Source: Dichetophora obliterata (lineage: Eukaryota > Arthropoda > Insecta > Diptera > Sciomyzidae). From it: a DNA stretch of 64,000 nt. The stretch lies in contig OY986438.1 of the NCBI GenBank assembly GCA_963920525.1, forward strand, positions 75,733,836-75,797,835, read 5' to 3'. Below, piece by piece: positions 54,711-64,000 of this stretch. The translations under genes were made by a program, and so were the position numbers. The notes under the pieces are model-generated. The model was not told where the DNA came from, did not search any database, and saw only the letters and a program-made list of their open reading frames with translations. Within the stretch, counting starts at the first letter, position 1; each line of letters begins with the position of its first letter.

Positions 54711-57032
54711 CTAAACGGTATTAAACTTTTTTAAGTTATTATTATGTAATTCTTTAAGTTTTCCATTCTTATCAATTATTGAATTAACTCCTAATCTTTT
54801 AATAATTTTGAAAGGGCCAATATATGGTGAAACATTTTTCTTTCTATTTTCTACTTTTACTAAAACTAAATCTCCTACATTAAAGTTTGAAGGATTACTA
54901 TTCTTATCAAATACTGATTTTCTCGTATTCTTCAATATATCTATTAGTTCTTTAGCTTTTTGGTGTGATACTCTTAGTCTATTTTTTAACTCTACTGCAT
55001 AATCATCCAAGTTATAATTTATGGTTCTACTATTTGTTCTCTCACTTGGCAAATAAGGTAATTTGCCAAATACTAACTCATAAGGTGAATAATTGTTGTC
55101 AATATGTGGGGTTGTATTATACGTAAATGTAAAATAAGGAATCCATTTGTCCCACTCAGAGTCGTTTGTCATTGTTAAAAGGTATTCGTTAAGTACTCTA
55201 TGGTTTCTTTCTAATGCTCCTATGGTTTCATGATGATACGGGGCTGAAAATATTTGTTTAATTTGTAACAGTTCACATACTTTTTTCATGAGTTCATTTA
55301 TAAACTCCGTCCCTCTATCAGATTTCAATACTTTAAAACAACCATATTTTAATATGAGTTGCTCGACCAGCGTTGTTGCAATGGTTCTTGCATCTTTTGT
55401 CGGCACTGGGTGTGCTACAACGAATTTTGTTAGGTCACATTGCATCGTTAGAATATACCTAAAACCATTCGAAATTCTCAATGGTCCGACAGTATCAATT
55501 GACACTTTTTCAAAACTTGTGTTTTGTGTGTCTGCAATTGTTAAGTGTTCCTTAATATGTTTCGTTTGCTTACATTTTTGACATACTTCACATTTGTTTA
55601 TAAATGATTTTACCATTTGCCTCATATTTTTCCAAATGTACCTCTGCTTTAATTTGTTTATCACTTTTGTTATCCCTAAATGACCGCCGTGAATTGAATT
55701 ATGATATTCGTCAATTAATTTATATTTAATTACCTCTTCTCTAATTTGTTTAGGGGGTTCGTATATTAATATTTTAATACTCTTGCCATGGTCTTTAAAA
55801 TATTTCTGCTGCAGTTCATTATATAAATTTTTAAAAACTTCTTTTGGTACCAAATTAAATATGTTATCGTTATTCTTTAACGCGAGCTCGTAAATTTTCA
55901 TTGTGTTCATTTTAGACGTTAACTTCTCTAGAATCAAAACTGATTTTGATAGATTTTCGCTACATCTCACAACTACTTTATTCTTTATTTTTTCTATATA
56001 AGTATATTTCTTCTTGCATGCATGCTTAGTATCGATTAAAAATTCTATTCCTACTACGTTCTTAATATCAGAAATGGACGTGCAGTCCCATATATGAAGT
56101 TGATCAGGCTCCGATAGGTTACTACAGTTCTCATTTTCAGTAGGTTTTTCCCGCGTGTTTTCATTGTTTTTCATACCCCTTGTAATTACTAGTGTTCTCT
56201 TGGCGTCAATATTTCTTTCATTGGGAATCATATTTTTTAAAATGTCAGAGTCGAGTTTTATACGTGACAGTGCGTCCGCGTTGGTATTCATTTTACCTTG
56301 TTTGTAGACTATTTCGAAATCATAATCGCTTAAGTCCAATCGTATTCTAGTCATTTTTGAGGAAGGGTTCCTATGTGAAAATAAAGATACTAGTGGTCTA
56401 TGGTCTGTTACTACAATAAATTTATTTCCATATAAGTAAGGTCTAAAGAAATTTATTCCCCAGTGTATCGCTAAAAGCTCCTTTTCTATCCCCGCTTTAT
56501 TTAAATCGTGTTTTAAAAGGGATTTGCTAGCGTATGAAATAGGTAGATCTTCACCAATTGCACCTTGTGAAAGTACTGCTCCTAGAGCATACTCTGATGC
56601 ATCTGTGGTTAATATGAAAGGTTTATCGAAATCAGGATATTTTAGAATTTGAGGACTTATAAGTTTTTGCTTTAAATTAAGAAATGAATTCTGACATTCT
56701 TGTGTCCAGTTAAAAGGTTCCTTCTTTTTTAATAAATTATTTAGAACTTTAGCTTTATCTGCAAAGTTTGGAATGAATCTCCTGTAGTAATTACAAAATG
56801 CTACGAAACGTCTCACTTCATCAGCATTTGTTTGTACTGGATATTGTTCAATTATACCATATTTTGCAGGATCGGTTTTTATTCCCTCTTGCGTGATCAA
56901 ATGTCCTAAATAGACAAATTCTGATTTTAGAAAATTACACTTGCTTGCATTTAACTTTAGGTTAAATTTCTCAAGTCTTTTTAAAACTTTAATGAGATTG
57001 CTGTTGTGATGGTTTGAACTGATAATGACCAT
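54711..57032 (-). CDS. Element D pol, RT C-terminus + RNase H + integrase
   Basis: A 773-codon frame. It starts in the deletion scar (SSNHHNSN) and enters RT homology at LIKVLKRLEKFNLKLNASKC, then the connection domain (VRRFVAFCNYYRRFIPNF), RNase H (LTTDASEYALGAVLSQ, GIEKELLAIHWGINFF, VVTDHRPLVSLF, TNADALSR) and integrase: zinc region (HGGHLGITKVINKLKQRY, CEVCQKCK) and core VSIDTVGPLRISNG, LKSDRGTEFINEL, IGALERNHRVLNEYL supplying D, D and E. These domains look intact. The protein as encoded cannot polymerise because the YxDD segment is deleted. Confidence 0.9.
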   Translation of the reverse strand: MVIISSNHHNSNLIKVLKRLEKFNLKLNASKCNFLKSEFVYLGHLITQEGIKTDPAKYGIIEQYPVQTNADEVRRFVAFCNYYRRFIPNFADKAKVLNNLLKKKEPFNWTQECQNSFLNLKQKLISPQILKYPDFDKPFILTTDASEYALGAVLSQGAIGEDLPISYASKSLLKHDLNKAGIEKELLAIHWGINFFRPYLYGNKFIVVTDHRPLVSLFSHRNPSSKMTRIRLDLSDYDFEIVYKQGKMNTNADALSRIKLDSDILKNMIPNERNIDAKRTLVITRGMKNNENTREKPTENENCSNLSEPDQLHIWDCTSISDIKNVVGIEFLIDTKHACKKKYTYIEKIKNKVVVRCSENLSKSVLILEKLTSKMNTMKIYELALKNNDNIFNLVPKEVFKNLYNELQQKYFKDHGKSIKILIYEPPKQIREEVIKYKLIDEYHNSIHGGHLGITKVINKLKQRYIWKNMRQMVKSFINKCEVCQKCKQTKHIKEHLTIADTQNTSFEKVSIDTVGPLRISNGFRYILTMQCDLTKFVVAHPVPTKDARTIATTLVEQLILKYGCFKVLKSDRGTEFINELMKKVCELLQIKQIFSAPYHHETIGALERNHRVLNEYLLTMTNDSEWDKWIPYFTFTYNTTPHIDNNYSPYELVFGKLPYLPSERTNSRTINYNLDDYAVELKNRLRVSHQKAKELIDILKNTRKSVFDKNSNPSNFNVGDLVLVKVENRKKNVSPYIGPFKIIKRLGVNSIIDKNGKLKELHNNNLKKFNTV

Positions 57033-57918
57033 CTGGTGTTGAAAATGCTGTTAATGGTCTGGAACTATTGTCTAACTCTATTTGGTGAAAAGAACTTGTC
57101 ATGTCCAGAGTCGAAAAATATTTTGCTATGCCGAGCTTATCTAAAACATCGTCTAGTCTTGTTAAAGGAAATTTATTGTTAACTATTTTCTTATTGAGTT
57201 GTCTAAAATCTACAACTAAACGCCATTTACTTTCGTTCGATTCACTCTTTTTGGGCACTATTAAAAGTGGTGAATTGTACGGACTTATTGAGTGTTCTAT
57301 TATGTCATCGTTCAAAAGTTTTTGTACCTGATTATCTATTTCATCAAGTTGTGAATGAGGAAGTCTGTAATTCTTTATGTACACGGGTGTGTTGTCTTCT
57401 GTATTAATATATTGAGTATAAAAATTATTTGTTGTTAATGGTTCTTTGTCAAGATGAAATACGTTCTGAAAATTCTTGAAAATTGGTAATAATGAATTCT
57501 TTGCATTTAAATCATATCCATCGATATTTAAAGTTTGTAAAAGTTTTTCTAATCTCTTTTCATTATTTCCGCTTTCTCCAGATATTTTAACAATTTCATA
57601 ATTCTTTAAAGGTTGAATATCAAAATTTATATTTTTTAAAGTTTCTTGTGTGTCATTTATGTTTAATAATTTTACATGACTTATGCCATTAGCTGGTATG
57701 ATAACGTTTCCAACATATACTCCACTTGCTATTTCTTTATTTAATACTATGCTATCTTCTGTTAAATTTATATTTATTGGATGTATTATTTCTGATCTGG
57801 CTGGTATTTTGATATTTGCAATATTATAAGAATAATTTATATTGTCATTCGAATACATCGGAATAATTACCTCTTCATTATTAGTTAAAATTGTAAAAGT
57901 AAAAGTTTTTTTAGACAA
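56989..57918 (-). pseudogene. Element D pol, protease end to RT N-terminus (truncated by deletion)
   Basis: Holds the region after the protease (PARSEIIHPININL, GVYVGNVIIPANGISHVKL), then RT: LPHSQLDEIDNQVQKLLNDD, SPYNSPLLIVPKKS, WRLVVDFRQLNKKIVNNKFP, YFSTLDMTSSFHQIEL and TAFSTPDGHYQF. At GHYQF the sequence jumps directly to LIKVLKRL, skipping about 55-60 residues that would hold LPFGLKNAP and YxDD, and the frame changes. The preceding protease end (LGTIDLDLKFSNINI, STDGILGRDFF) lies at 58090-57925 in another frame, shifted at a T-run near 57920; the DTG active-site half is missing. Confidence 0.88.
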
Positions 57919-58146
57919 AAAAATCTCTGCCTAAAATTCCATCAGTGCTAATTGGAAAATTTGAATCTACTATATGGAAAATTTGTTTGATATTTATGTT
58001 GGAGAATTTTAAATCTAAGTCAATTGTTCCTAAAGAAAATATTTCATCTTTTGTTATCCCAGTTAGTTTACGCTTTGGTAAGTCAGTTGTGTTTCCTCAT
58101 TGTTATATTCAGTTTCTTCGCTATTTATTGTACGTATGTTGCGTCT

Positions 58147-59307
58147 TTAATTTCCGTATGCGCTGTTGTTGTTAAAATTTCGGTCATTAGTGTTATTGCA
58201 GTTTCTGTTTCCAGAATTTGTGTTGCGATTGCTATTTTGGTTTCTGTTTACAAAAAAAGTGTTACGGTTATTGCCTCTAAAATTGTTTTGATTTCTGTTG
58301 TAATTGTACCGCCTGTCGTTGTTATCATTTTGTCTGTTGTTGTTGTATAACTGTCGACTGCTGTTGGTGTCATAACGTCTGTTGCTGTTGTTAAAATTTC
58401 TGCGTCCGTTTGGAATATTATTGAAATAATTGCTTCTGTTATTTTGTGAACTGAAATGCATAACAGAGTTTGTTTGCGTTTTTTCAATTTCAAGTGACAA
58501 ATTTACTGCTTCAATAAGAGAATTTGGTTGTGCTGCGAAAACTGTTTGTTTTATATTTTCCTCTAAACCATTTTTAAAAATTGTCAGTGCATATTTTTCG
58601 TTCCTTTTCATTATAACTGTTTTTTCAGGAGTAGTTGCATTTGCACCTAATTCCGATATTTGTAAAGTATTCAAATCATTGACGAGTGACAGAATTTTAT
58701 CTTTGAAAACACTTATTGGTTGACGTCTTTGTGTCAAACCAGTTAATGTTGTATGTATTTGTGGAATTGTTAAAGGGTTCTTATATGATGAAATTAATAC
58801 ATTTTTTAACTCATCATATGTAGTTGGTGTTGAAACTGAAAAAACTGCTGATTTTACGTTACCGCTTAGTTTGATACTAATTATCAAATCTATTAATTTT
58901 GTTTTTGAGTCCGTATTAAGTCCATCATACAACAGTTTTGTAATTTTTACGAAAGCTTCTAATTCTCTATAATTATCACTGAATAAAGGTATTGCCTTTA
59001 TGGCAAGGTCGATGTTTAGTTCCGTCATCTTTGGTTCTTTTGCAACCACGTTTACGCTGTCTAACTGCTCACGTAATAAAGTCTCTGCTAATATATATTT
59101 TTCCTCAAATTTTTTTTTAACTAAGCTAAAATCTGCTTGCTCTTTAAACTCAATTTGTTGTGTAAGTTCTATAAATCTATTTTTATAATCTTTTAATTCT
59201 TCTAACTTTGATTCTACAGTTTCTTGTCTATACTTTCTGTTTGAGCTCTTTTTTATATTTTTGAAAATTCTTTCTATAGATTCTACGACTTCTTTAGCTC
59301 TTTCCAT
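58147..59307 (-). CDS. Element D gag
   Basis: A 386-residue structural protein with no breaks. An N-terminal helical region (RAKEVVESIERIFKNIKK, YRQETVESKLEELKDYKNRF) suggests coiled coils; the central capsid-like part runs through IPLFSDNYRELEAFVKITKL and LTQRRQPISVFKDKILSLVN; the tail from about 310 is Asn/Arg-rich (RRNFNNSNRRYDTNSSRQL) and would bind RNA in place of a zinc knuckle. Such a knuckle-free Asn-rich tail is typical of 412/mdg1-like gag. Start taken at the first ATG of the frame. Confidence 0.9.
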   Translation of the reverse strand: MERAKEVVESIERIFKNIKKSSNRKYRQETVESKLEELKDYKNRFIELTQQIEFKEQADFSLVKKKFEEKYILAETLLREQLDSVNVVAKEPKMTELNIDLAIKAIPLFSDNYRELEAFVKITKLLYDGLNTDSKTKLIDLIISIKLSGNVKSAVFSVSTPTTYDELKNVLISSYKNPLTIPQIHTTLTGLTQRRQPISVFKDKILSLVNDLNTLQISELGANATTPEKTVIMKRNEKYALTIFKNGLEENIKQTVFAAQPNSLIEAVNLSLEIEKTQTNSVMHFSSQNNRSNYFNNIPNGRRNFNNSNRRYDTNSSRQLYNNNRQNDNNDRRYNYNRNQNNFRGNNRNTFFVNRNQNSNRNTNSGNRNCNNTNDRNFNNNSAYGN

Positions 59308-59324
59308 TTGTAGTAAGTTTTTCG

Positions 59325-59564
59325 TTAAACATTATTGGTTGAATTAAATTTCTTATTTATATAATTCTTATAATAATTGTGTACCTTATAAGCTATATAA
59401 AAAATAATTAACATTACTGCAATCGTTGCTCCTATAGTCATCAGTGTGTTGTCTGCCTGGTTTACTTGTATATTTTTCTCGTTGTTGTTGCTATTGTTGT
59501 TATTATTGTTGTTGGTCGTCATTACGTTCTGCTTTGCTTTTGGGAGCACAATCGTCCACACCAT
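59325..59564 (-). CDS. Element D small upstream ORF with a membrane segment
   Basis: 79 codons, ending 17 bp before gag. It has an Asn-rich middle (TTNNNNNNNSNNNEK) and a hydrophobic segment TLMTIGATIAVMLIIFYIAY (residues of about 42-61) followed by a basic tail (YYKNYINKKF). Small ORFs between primer site and gag are known in the 412 group, but their role is not established. It could encode a single-pass membrane peptide or regulate gag translation. Confidence 0.5.
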   Translation of the reverse strand: MVWTIVLPKAKQNVMTTNNNNNNNSNNNEKNIQVNQADNTLMTIGATIAVMLIIFYIAYKVHNYYKNYINKKFNSTNNV

Positions 59565-59980
59565 AATTCAATTGTTTTAATTCTTGTATTAAATTTTTCT
59601 TATTGCTGTCAGAAGCCAACGGTATTATCCTATGCAGCTCAGCAATTCTCTGCCTCCTCTTAACTGCTGTGCCACCTCTGGTTATTTGTTTTAACGGCTT
59701 AGCTGTTTCTTCTCTTAGCCTCCTCAGTTTTCCTGAAGTCCTTTGCCGATATTCTTCAATCGAAAGCCTTTTTTGGGCCGGCTGTTATCGGTGTAGGTAT
59801 GTATGGTGGTGGGCTCGATATTGTTGTTGCCTCTGGTATGTACTCTTCCCGTAGCTGGTTCACTAGTTTCTCCCATTTACTAAAGATTCCGTTTATCTCC
59901 TCTTCAGTTGGCATGTCAGGATCAATGTTGGCAGGATCTTTTCCAATATTTGCTATTACTTATCCGCAGGATCGTCGTAT

Positions 59981-59992
59981 GCAGGATCGCCA
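59981..59992 (-). promoter_or_regulatory. Element D primer-binding site (tRNA-Arg type)
   Basis: TGGCGATCCTGC directly after the 5' LTR in element orientation; the same 12 bases serve element B. A second copy of the core (cgatcctgc) lies 15 bp further in, at 59966-59974. Confidence 0.8.
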
Positions 59993-60477
59993 TGTAAAAG
60001 ATTGTCCTTTCTTTATTAGAGTTCCCTAACTTGTGACTTTAAGGCGAGTCACGCCACAATATTAGGCCACAAGGCCGCTCTTTAAAACCGAAAGAAAAAC
60101 AATGGCAACAATGCCGTAAGTATGCTTAACTTCAATTCTTCCCTTTATTTAGCGAGCACATGCTTTTATAGGTGCTCGCGACCAAAGTTTTGAGTTTTTT
60201 ACAAAAATATTTTTCTACAAAATATTGAGTTCTAAAGAAAATAACTTAAAGATATTGAGTGCTTACATTCTATTGGTTACATGAAATATTTTGGGGCGTC
60301 ACATATTTTCCAAATGTAAGAAAAGCTTACTCAGTACTTTACACAACTCAATTTTCGTATACAAATCTTAGTCATGCTTGCTGTGAAAGAATGTGTAACT
60401 CAAACAACAAATGTTGTAATAGAAATAATAACAATAACGGAAAATACTCTACACTAAGCAAAGTGTGGTATACTACA
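59993..60477 (-). repeat. Element D 5' LTR
   Basis: 485 bp; differs from 54057-54531 at a handful of bases and one ~11-bp indel near 60357-60372. Followed by TGAT (60478-60481). Confidence 0.93.
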
Positions 60478-60481
60478 TGAT

Positions 60482-61217
60482 GTTTGTTGTTGTTTCTGCT
60501 GAAATTTCACCCACAAGGGCTTTGGCTACTGATGACTCTGCGCTCTCTACGATAGCTGATATTGCGGATATACAGGTTGCTGATGTTATTGGTGTTGTAG
60601 CGCCTAAATCTTTTTTGATTGCTGCTTCTAGTAATTCTGCTGATGTTGTTGCTAATGGTTTTGTTATGCCTGCTGGAAATACTGTAAACTCTGAGCTCTC
60701 TAAGCAAGGTGTTTTTGCGGATATTGAGGCTGCTGATGTTGTTGGTGTTCGAGCTCCGAATTTTTCTTTGACTTCTGCTTCTATTAATTCGAAATCATTC
60801 TCTGATGTTGTTGCTGGTAACTCTCAAGAACGTAATGATGAGGAATGGCATTTGGTACAGAATAAGAAATCTTCTCAGCGTGCTAAATATGTCGTTGGTC
60901 AGAATGTTAACAATGAACTAAATGTTATACCAAAAATAGCATATGTGCATATTGGTGCATTTAATCTAAATGTATCTGAACAAGATATAATCGACTATGT
61001 TGTAAGACACTCATCTGTTGAGGAAAACGACTTAAGATGTTTTAAATTAAAAAAAAAAGATGCTCTCATTCAAAATTTAAAAAGAGTCACATTTAAACTG
61101 GGAGTTGTCGAGCAGTATATTGATGTTATTTTTAATCCATCGCTCTGGCAGGAGAATATTAAGGTGTCAATGTTCACAAATTTTCAGAGAACCAGATTAA
61201 AAAAACCATTAAAGTAG
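60482..61217 (+). pseudogene. LINE-d ORF1, C-terminal piece
   Basis: The open frame continues past the insertion with a Val/Ala/Asp-rich region containing two similar halves (IADIADIQVADVIGVVAPKS and FADIEAADVVGVRAPNFS), then EEWHLVQNKKSS and a more ordered C-terminal domain (IPKIAYVHIGAFNLNVSEQD, NLKRVTFKLGVVEQYIDVIF, PSLWQENIKVSMFTNFQ). This last part resembles the RNA-binding C-terminal domain of CR1/Jockey ORF1. The ATG codons at its start belong to the LTR junction, not to the LINE. Confidence 0.7.
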
Positions 61218-61247
61218 CTCGCACAATCCAATCAGTGCGATTTCCAG

Positions 61248-62225
61248 AATATGTCTGGTATCAGAACTAAGTCTGAATCAATATATAATTTTACATCTCA
61301 CGAAGATTTTGATATCTATGTCTTAATTTAGACTTGGTTAAACTCCGATTTTTACAATGGTGAATTTTTTTATTTGAATATCTTTAATGTCTACCGGAAG
61401 GATAGAGATACAATTAAAACTGGGCTAACTCGTGGTGGTGGAGTACTCATCGCCATTAAGAGGATTCATTGCTCTTCTCATCAGCCGCTGATTGATTCCA
61501 ATTCATTAATCGACCAGATTTGTGTTCGATTGATTACTAGAACTGGCTCTCTTTATATCTGCGCATCATACATACCACCTAATAGTGATGATCTAATTTA
61601 CACGGCACATCTCAATAACATCTTGGTGGGTATAAACTCCTCAATGGATTATAACTCTCATCTTTGTGTCTTGGGTGATTTCAACCTTTCTAAAATTAAC
61701 TGGACTTATATCGCCGGTGAATTAACCCCAACTAATATTAACCAGATTATTAAAATTCATTTTATTGATAGCCTCTGTAGCATTGGTTTGCATCAAATTA
61801 ATCATATTTTCAATAATTTAAATAAATTGCTTGATCTTATTTACATATCTCCTAATATTAAACATAATATATCTGAATGTTTATATCCTATATCTAATTC
61901 AAGTATGCACCATAAGGCACTCTTAGTTAATATTGAATTTTATGAGAGTAATCAAAGAAAAAATATGTTTAATTTTAATAACTGTAATTTTTTTGATTTA
62001 AATAATTTATTGTTTAATATTAATTGGAATGATTTATTTTGTGGTAATAATGCAGAGATAAGTTTTAATATATTAAAGACTAAAGTCTTAATTATTTGCA
62101 ATACATGTGTTCCGCGTTCAACTAAAACCACTCATAAACTTCCCTGGTACACTAAGGGTCTTAAGAAGCTTAAAAATCAGCGTAATAAGTTTTTAAAATT
62201 GTTTAAGACCACTAATGAGCTATAA
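61248..62225 (+). pseudogene. LINE-d ORF2 endonuclease
   Basis: The frame starts near NMSGIRTKSESIYNF and has TAG at 61329-61331 exactly where the catalytic Glu of the ETWL block is expected (reads VLI-stop-TWLNS). Beyond it: TRGGGVLIAIK, ICASYIPPNSDDL, CVLGDFNLSKINW, LLDLIYISPN, SSMHHKALLVNI and the linker LPWYTKGLKKLKNQRNKFLK. The frame closes at 62225 by an indel. Nicks DNA in intact relatives; inactive here. Confidence 0.85.
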
Positions 62226-62728
62226 ACTATTTGAATTATATGCGTGAATTTAATTTCCTGAATAAATTTTTATATAAACAGTATATCGCAAGATAATGAA
62301 ACTAAATTTAATCCAAACCCTAATTCATTTTGGAATTTTATACAGTCTAAAAGAGGTGGCTCGCAGATTCCTATTTCAATGTTTTATAATAGAAAGTGTT
62401 CGATGAATATTGCTGATACTTTTAACATGTTTGCTGACTTCTTTAAGTCCAACTTTACTGTTGAAGATGATTTACCCGTTAATGCCTTGAACACTGTTAA
62501 AGTCTTTACTAATATTGGATCTTTTTCAGTATCAATTAATGATGTCATGGAATCCATTAGGGATATGAAAACTTCTTTTAAAGAAGATATTGATGGGTTT
62601 GCATCAATTATTTTTATTAAATGCTCACATACGTTAGCCGCTCTTCTGTGTAATATTTTTAATAAGTCTCTATCTGAAGGAACATTTTTAAATTGTTGGA
62701 AAATTTCTTCCATTACTCCTGTTTTTAC
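62226..62728 (+). pseudogene. LINE-d ORF2, start of reverse transcriptase, truncated
   Basis: NPNPNSFWNFIQSKRGGSQ, FNMFADFFKSNFTVEDD, SIRDMKTSFKEDIDGFASII, LLCNIFNKSLSEGTFLNCWK and ISSITPVF are the linker and first RT blocks. Homology stops abruptly at ITPVF and is replaced by unrelated sequence, so palm and thumb are missing. Confidence 0.85.
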
Positions 62729-63400
62729 TACTTTAGTTTATGCTTATGTTATTATATGGAGTCCAACAGTTTTGTTGGAATTCACCACTAACAAAGCATA
62801 GTTACTGAAGTTGTTTTTAGATTTGCTAACAAATCTTAAACCGCTTTAGTGTGTTTTTGGTCGGGCTCTACCATTTGATTAAAGTTTTTATTTAAAGTTG
62901 TTGATTAAAGTTAAAGGTCTATATGAACTTGTTATTTATTATATTGATTTTCTATGATTTAAATACAAATTCTAAGTGTTTGGTAGTTTGGTTTATTTAT
63001 TTATGGATATGGTTTTTTTTTTAACTAATCGTTAATTTTGAGAATGCAGTTTTGACAAACTAATGGTCAAAATAAGATTGATTGAAGGAATTATCAATCA
63101 CTAATTAAATATCGAGTTATCGACTTTTTAATTTTTTTCAAACGTTTATTTTTAACGTTCATAAATGAAATCCATTCCTTGAGAAAATGATTTTCCTTGG
63201 TAAGGAATGTTTTGATCATTATTTCGTGCAAGGGATATAAATTTTTTATGGTGTTTTTCACTATAAAATGATTTGCCCATGTACGAATATTATAATTATA
63301 ACCAAATTTACTGTGGCCAAACTGGCCATAATCACAAATTCAAATTTGGGGATCATGTGAGGGTTGTAATTCCTAAGCAGCGGGCAGAAATCATACAGCT
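62729..63400. other. AT-rich sequence after the LINE-d break, no gene
   Basis: It could include LINE-d 3' tail joined by deletion. The phrases aaagttttta and ttaaagttgttgattaaagtt repeat near 62880-62910. No gene recognised. Confidence 0.4.
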
Positions 63401-63402
63401 GC

Positions 63403-63659
63403 GGTCAAAATAATAGTAGCGCCCTTATATTCATACATGTTTGGATAAATAATACTAGTATACGAATTTTGGATCCGGTTAGTCCATTTTCATTCCTATA
63501 TGTACTTTCAACACTCGTTCCAACTCCGTACTCAGTTTCCTCCTATATTGTAAAACTTTCAAGATACAGGGTGTTTCACGGTTTTGGTACGTGTTTAGTA
63601 TTATTGATCTAGAATCTAAACTACTCACCATAAAATAAAAAATAATATTTTGTATTCTA
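63403..63659 (+). other. Possible end of a Tc1/mariner-type element
   Basis: gcggtcaaaataatagtagc at 63403 has the style of Tc1/mariner-group termini. No matching opposite end or transposase is within the window. Confidence 0.3.
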
Positions 63660-64000
63660 GAAAAAATATCAGATTTTTCATAAGTATATCAATCGCTTTC
63701 GTGTCATGTGCTGTAGCGGAGAAAAAATTTTGAGTTTATCCAAAAAAATATCTACAAATTTTCTATATTTTGTTTTAGCGGAGCTGTTACTGTCCAAAGT
63801 TAGAATTTAAAAAAATACTGTTGATTAAGTGTATTTTTACATGAAAAAAAGACATTTTAAATTTGGACGATTACAGCTCCGCTAAAACAAAAGATACAAA
63901 ATTTGTTGATATTTCGTTGAGTAATCACAAAATTTTAGCTCAGCTGCAGCACATGACACGAAAGCGATTGATATACTTATGAAAAATCTGATATTTTTTC
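63660..64000. repeat. Large foldback (inverted repeat), arms of ~140 bp, reaching window end
   Basis: gaaaaaatatcagatttttc at 63660 is the exact reverse complement of the last 20 bases. The arms continue through tatatcaatcgctttcgtgt and ttgttttagcggagctgt, meeting near 63830. Inner parts diverge slightly. The pairing is still perfect at the window edge, so the arms may extend further on both sides. Confidence 0.9.

Larger units (their letters stand above)
54057..60477 (-). mobile_element. Element D: Gypsy (412/mdg1-like), defective by internal deletions
   Basis: LTRs of 475 and 485 bp (about 97% alike by eye plus an ~11-bp indel), TGTA...TACA ends, TGAT duplication, primer site directly next to the LTR. 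Gag, RNase H and integrase are open; the front half of protease and the RT catalytic core are missing. An Asn-rich gag tail without zinc knuckles, the tRNA-Arg-type primer and the integrase spelling fit the 412/mdg1 group. Confidence 0.93.
53766..62728 (+). mobile_element. LINE-d: non-LTR retrotransposon split by element D
   Basis: ORF1 begins at 53766, is interrupted at 54057-60477 by element D with a TGAT duplication, resumes at 60482, and is followed by an ORF2 endonuclease and the start of RT. The RT is cut off near 62728. CR1/Jockey-like by its endonuclease and linker. Confidence 0.85.

Noticed and set aside
58024..58350. Val/Ile-rich plus-strand ORF resembling a membrane protein
   Set aside because: Antisense to the Asn-rich tail of element D gag; AAC/AAT codons read backwards give Val/Ile.

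Overview
This is eukaryotic, AT-rich, transposon-saturated DNA, most likely from an insect and probably a higher dipteran fly. The evidence is a Mos1-like mariner, Gypsy elements of 412/mdg1 and CHCC-gag type, a BEL/Pao element, Jockey/CR1-like and LOA/R1-like LINEs, and one host exon that reads as the importin-beta-binding domain of an importin alpha1-type protein. A tephritid fly is only a guess. There are no operons, rRNA genes or CRISPR arrays.

Layout. 1-3.7 kb: minus-strand LINE-a (PHD-finger ORF1, open endonuclease) cut by the window edge, then a ~1.1 kb AT-only octamer satellite. 6.6-12 kb: a DNA transposon with two 549-bp inverted repeats and a decayed multi-exon transposase; a 1287-bp mariner sits inside its right inverted repeat. 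12.2-20.7 kb: AT-rich spacer, a ~145-bp tandem repeat and several short inverted-repeat elements. 20.7-23.5 kb: decayed LINE-b split by a 254-bp MITE. 24.5-25.5 kb: a second tandem-repeat array and a tRNA-like sequence. 25.7-25.9 kb: the importin-alpha exon (minus), the only recognisable non-repeat gene piece. 26.5-37 kb: a Gypsy RT fragment, a degenerate full-length BEL/Pao element (27.6-33.2 kb), a LINE endonuclease fragment, and a BEL-like gag/env remnant split by an 812-bp MITE.

37.7-51.6 kb is the most interesting part. A GC-rich LTR element (A) has very long LTRs (about 1.6 kb when the two copies are laid together), a tRNA-Lys-type primer site, gag, no visible pol, and a 3' ORF that carries a SUMO-interaction-like motif followed by the N-terminal half of a ULP/SENP-type SUMO-protease fold. 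A young, apparently intact Gypsy element (B, minus strand, 37.9-43.8 kb) has inserted into A's 5' LTR. 51.8-53.3 kb: LOA/R1-like LINE-c. 53.8-62.7 kb: LINE-d, split in ORF1 by element D (54.06-60.48 kb), a 412/mdg1-like Gypsy with a TGAT duplication that lacks the RT catalytic core. 63.66-64.0 kb: arms of a large foldback sequence running to the window edge.

Order of events from nesting: C before mariner; A before B; LINE-d before D; LINE-b before its MITE. All calls come from reading the sequence by eye; no database search was run.
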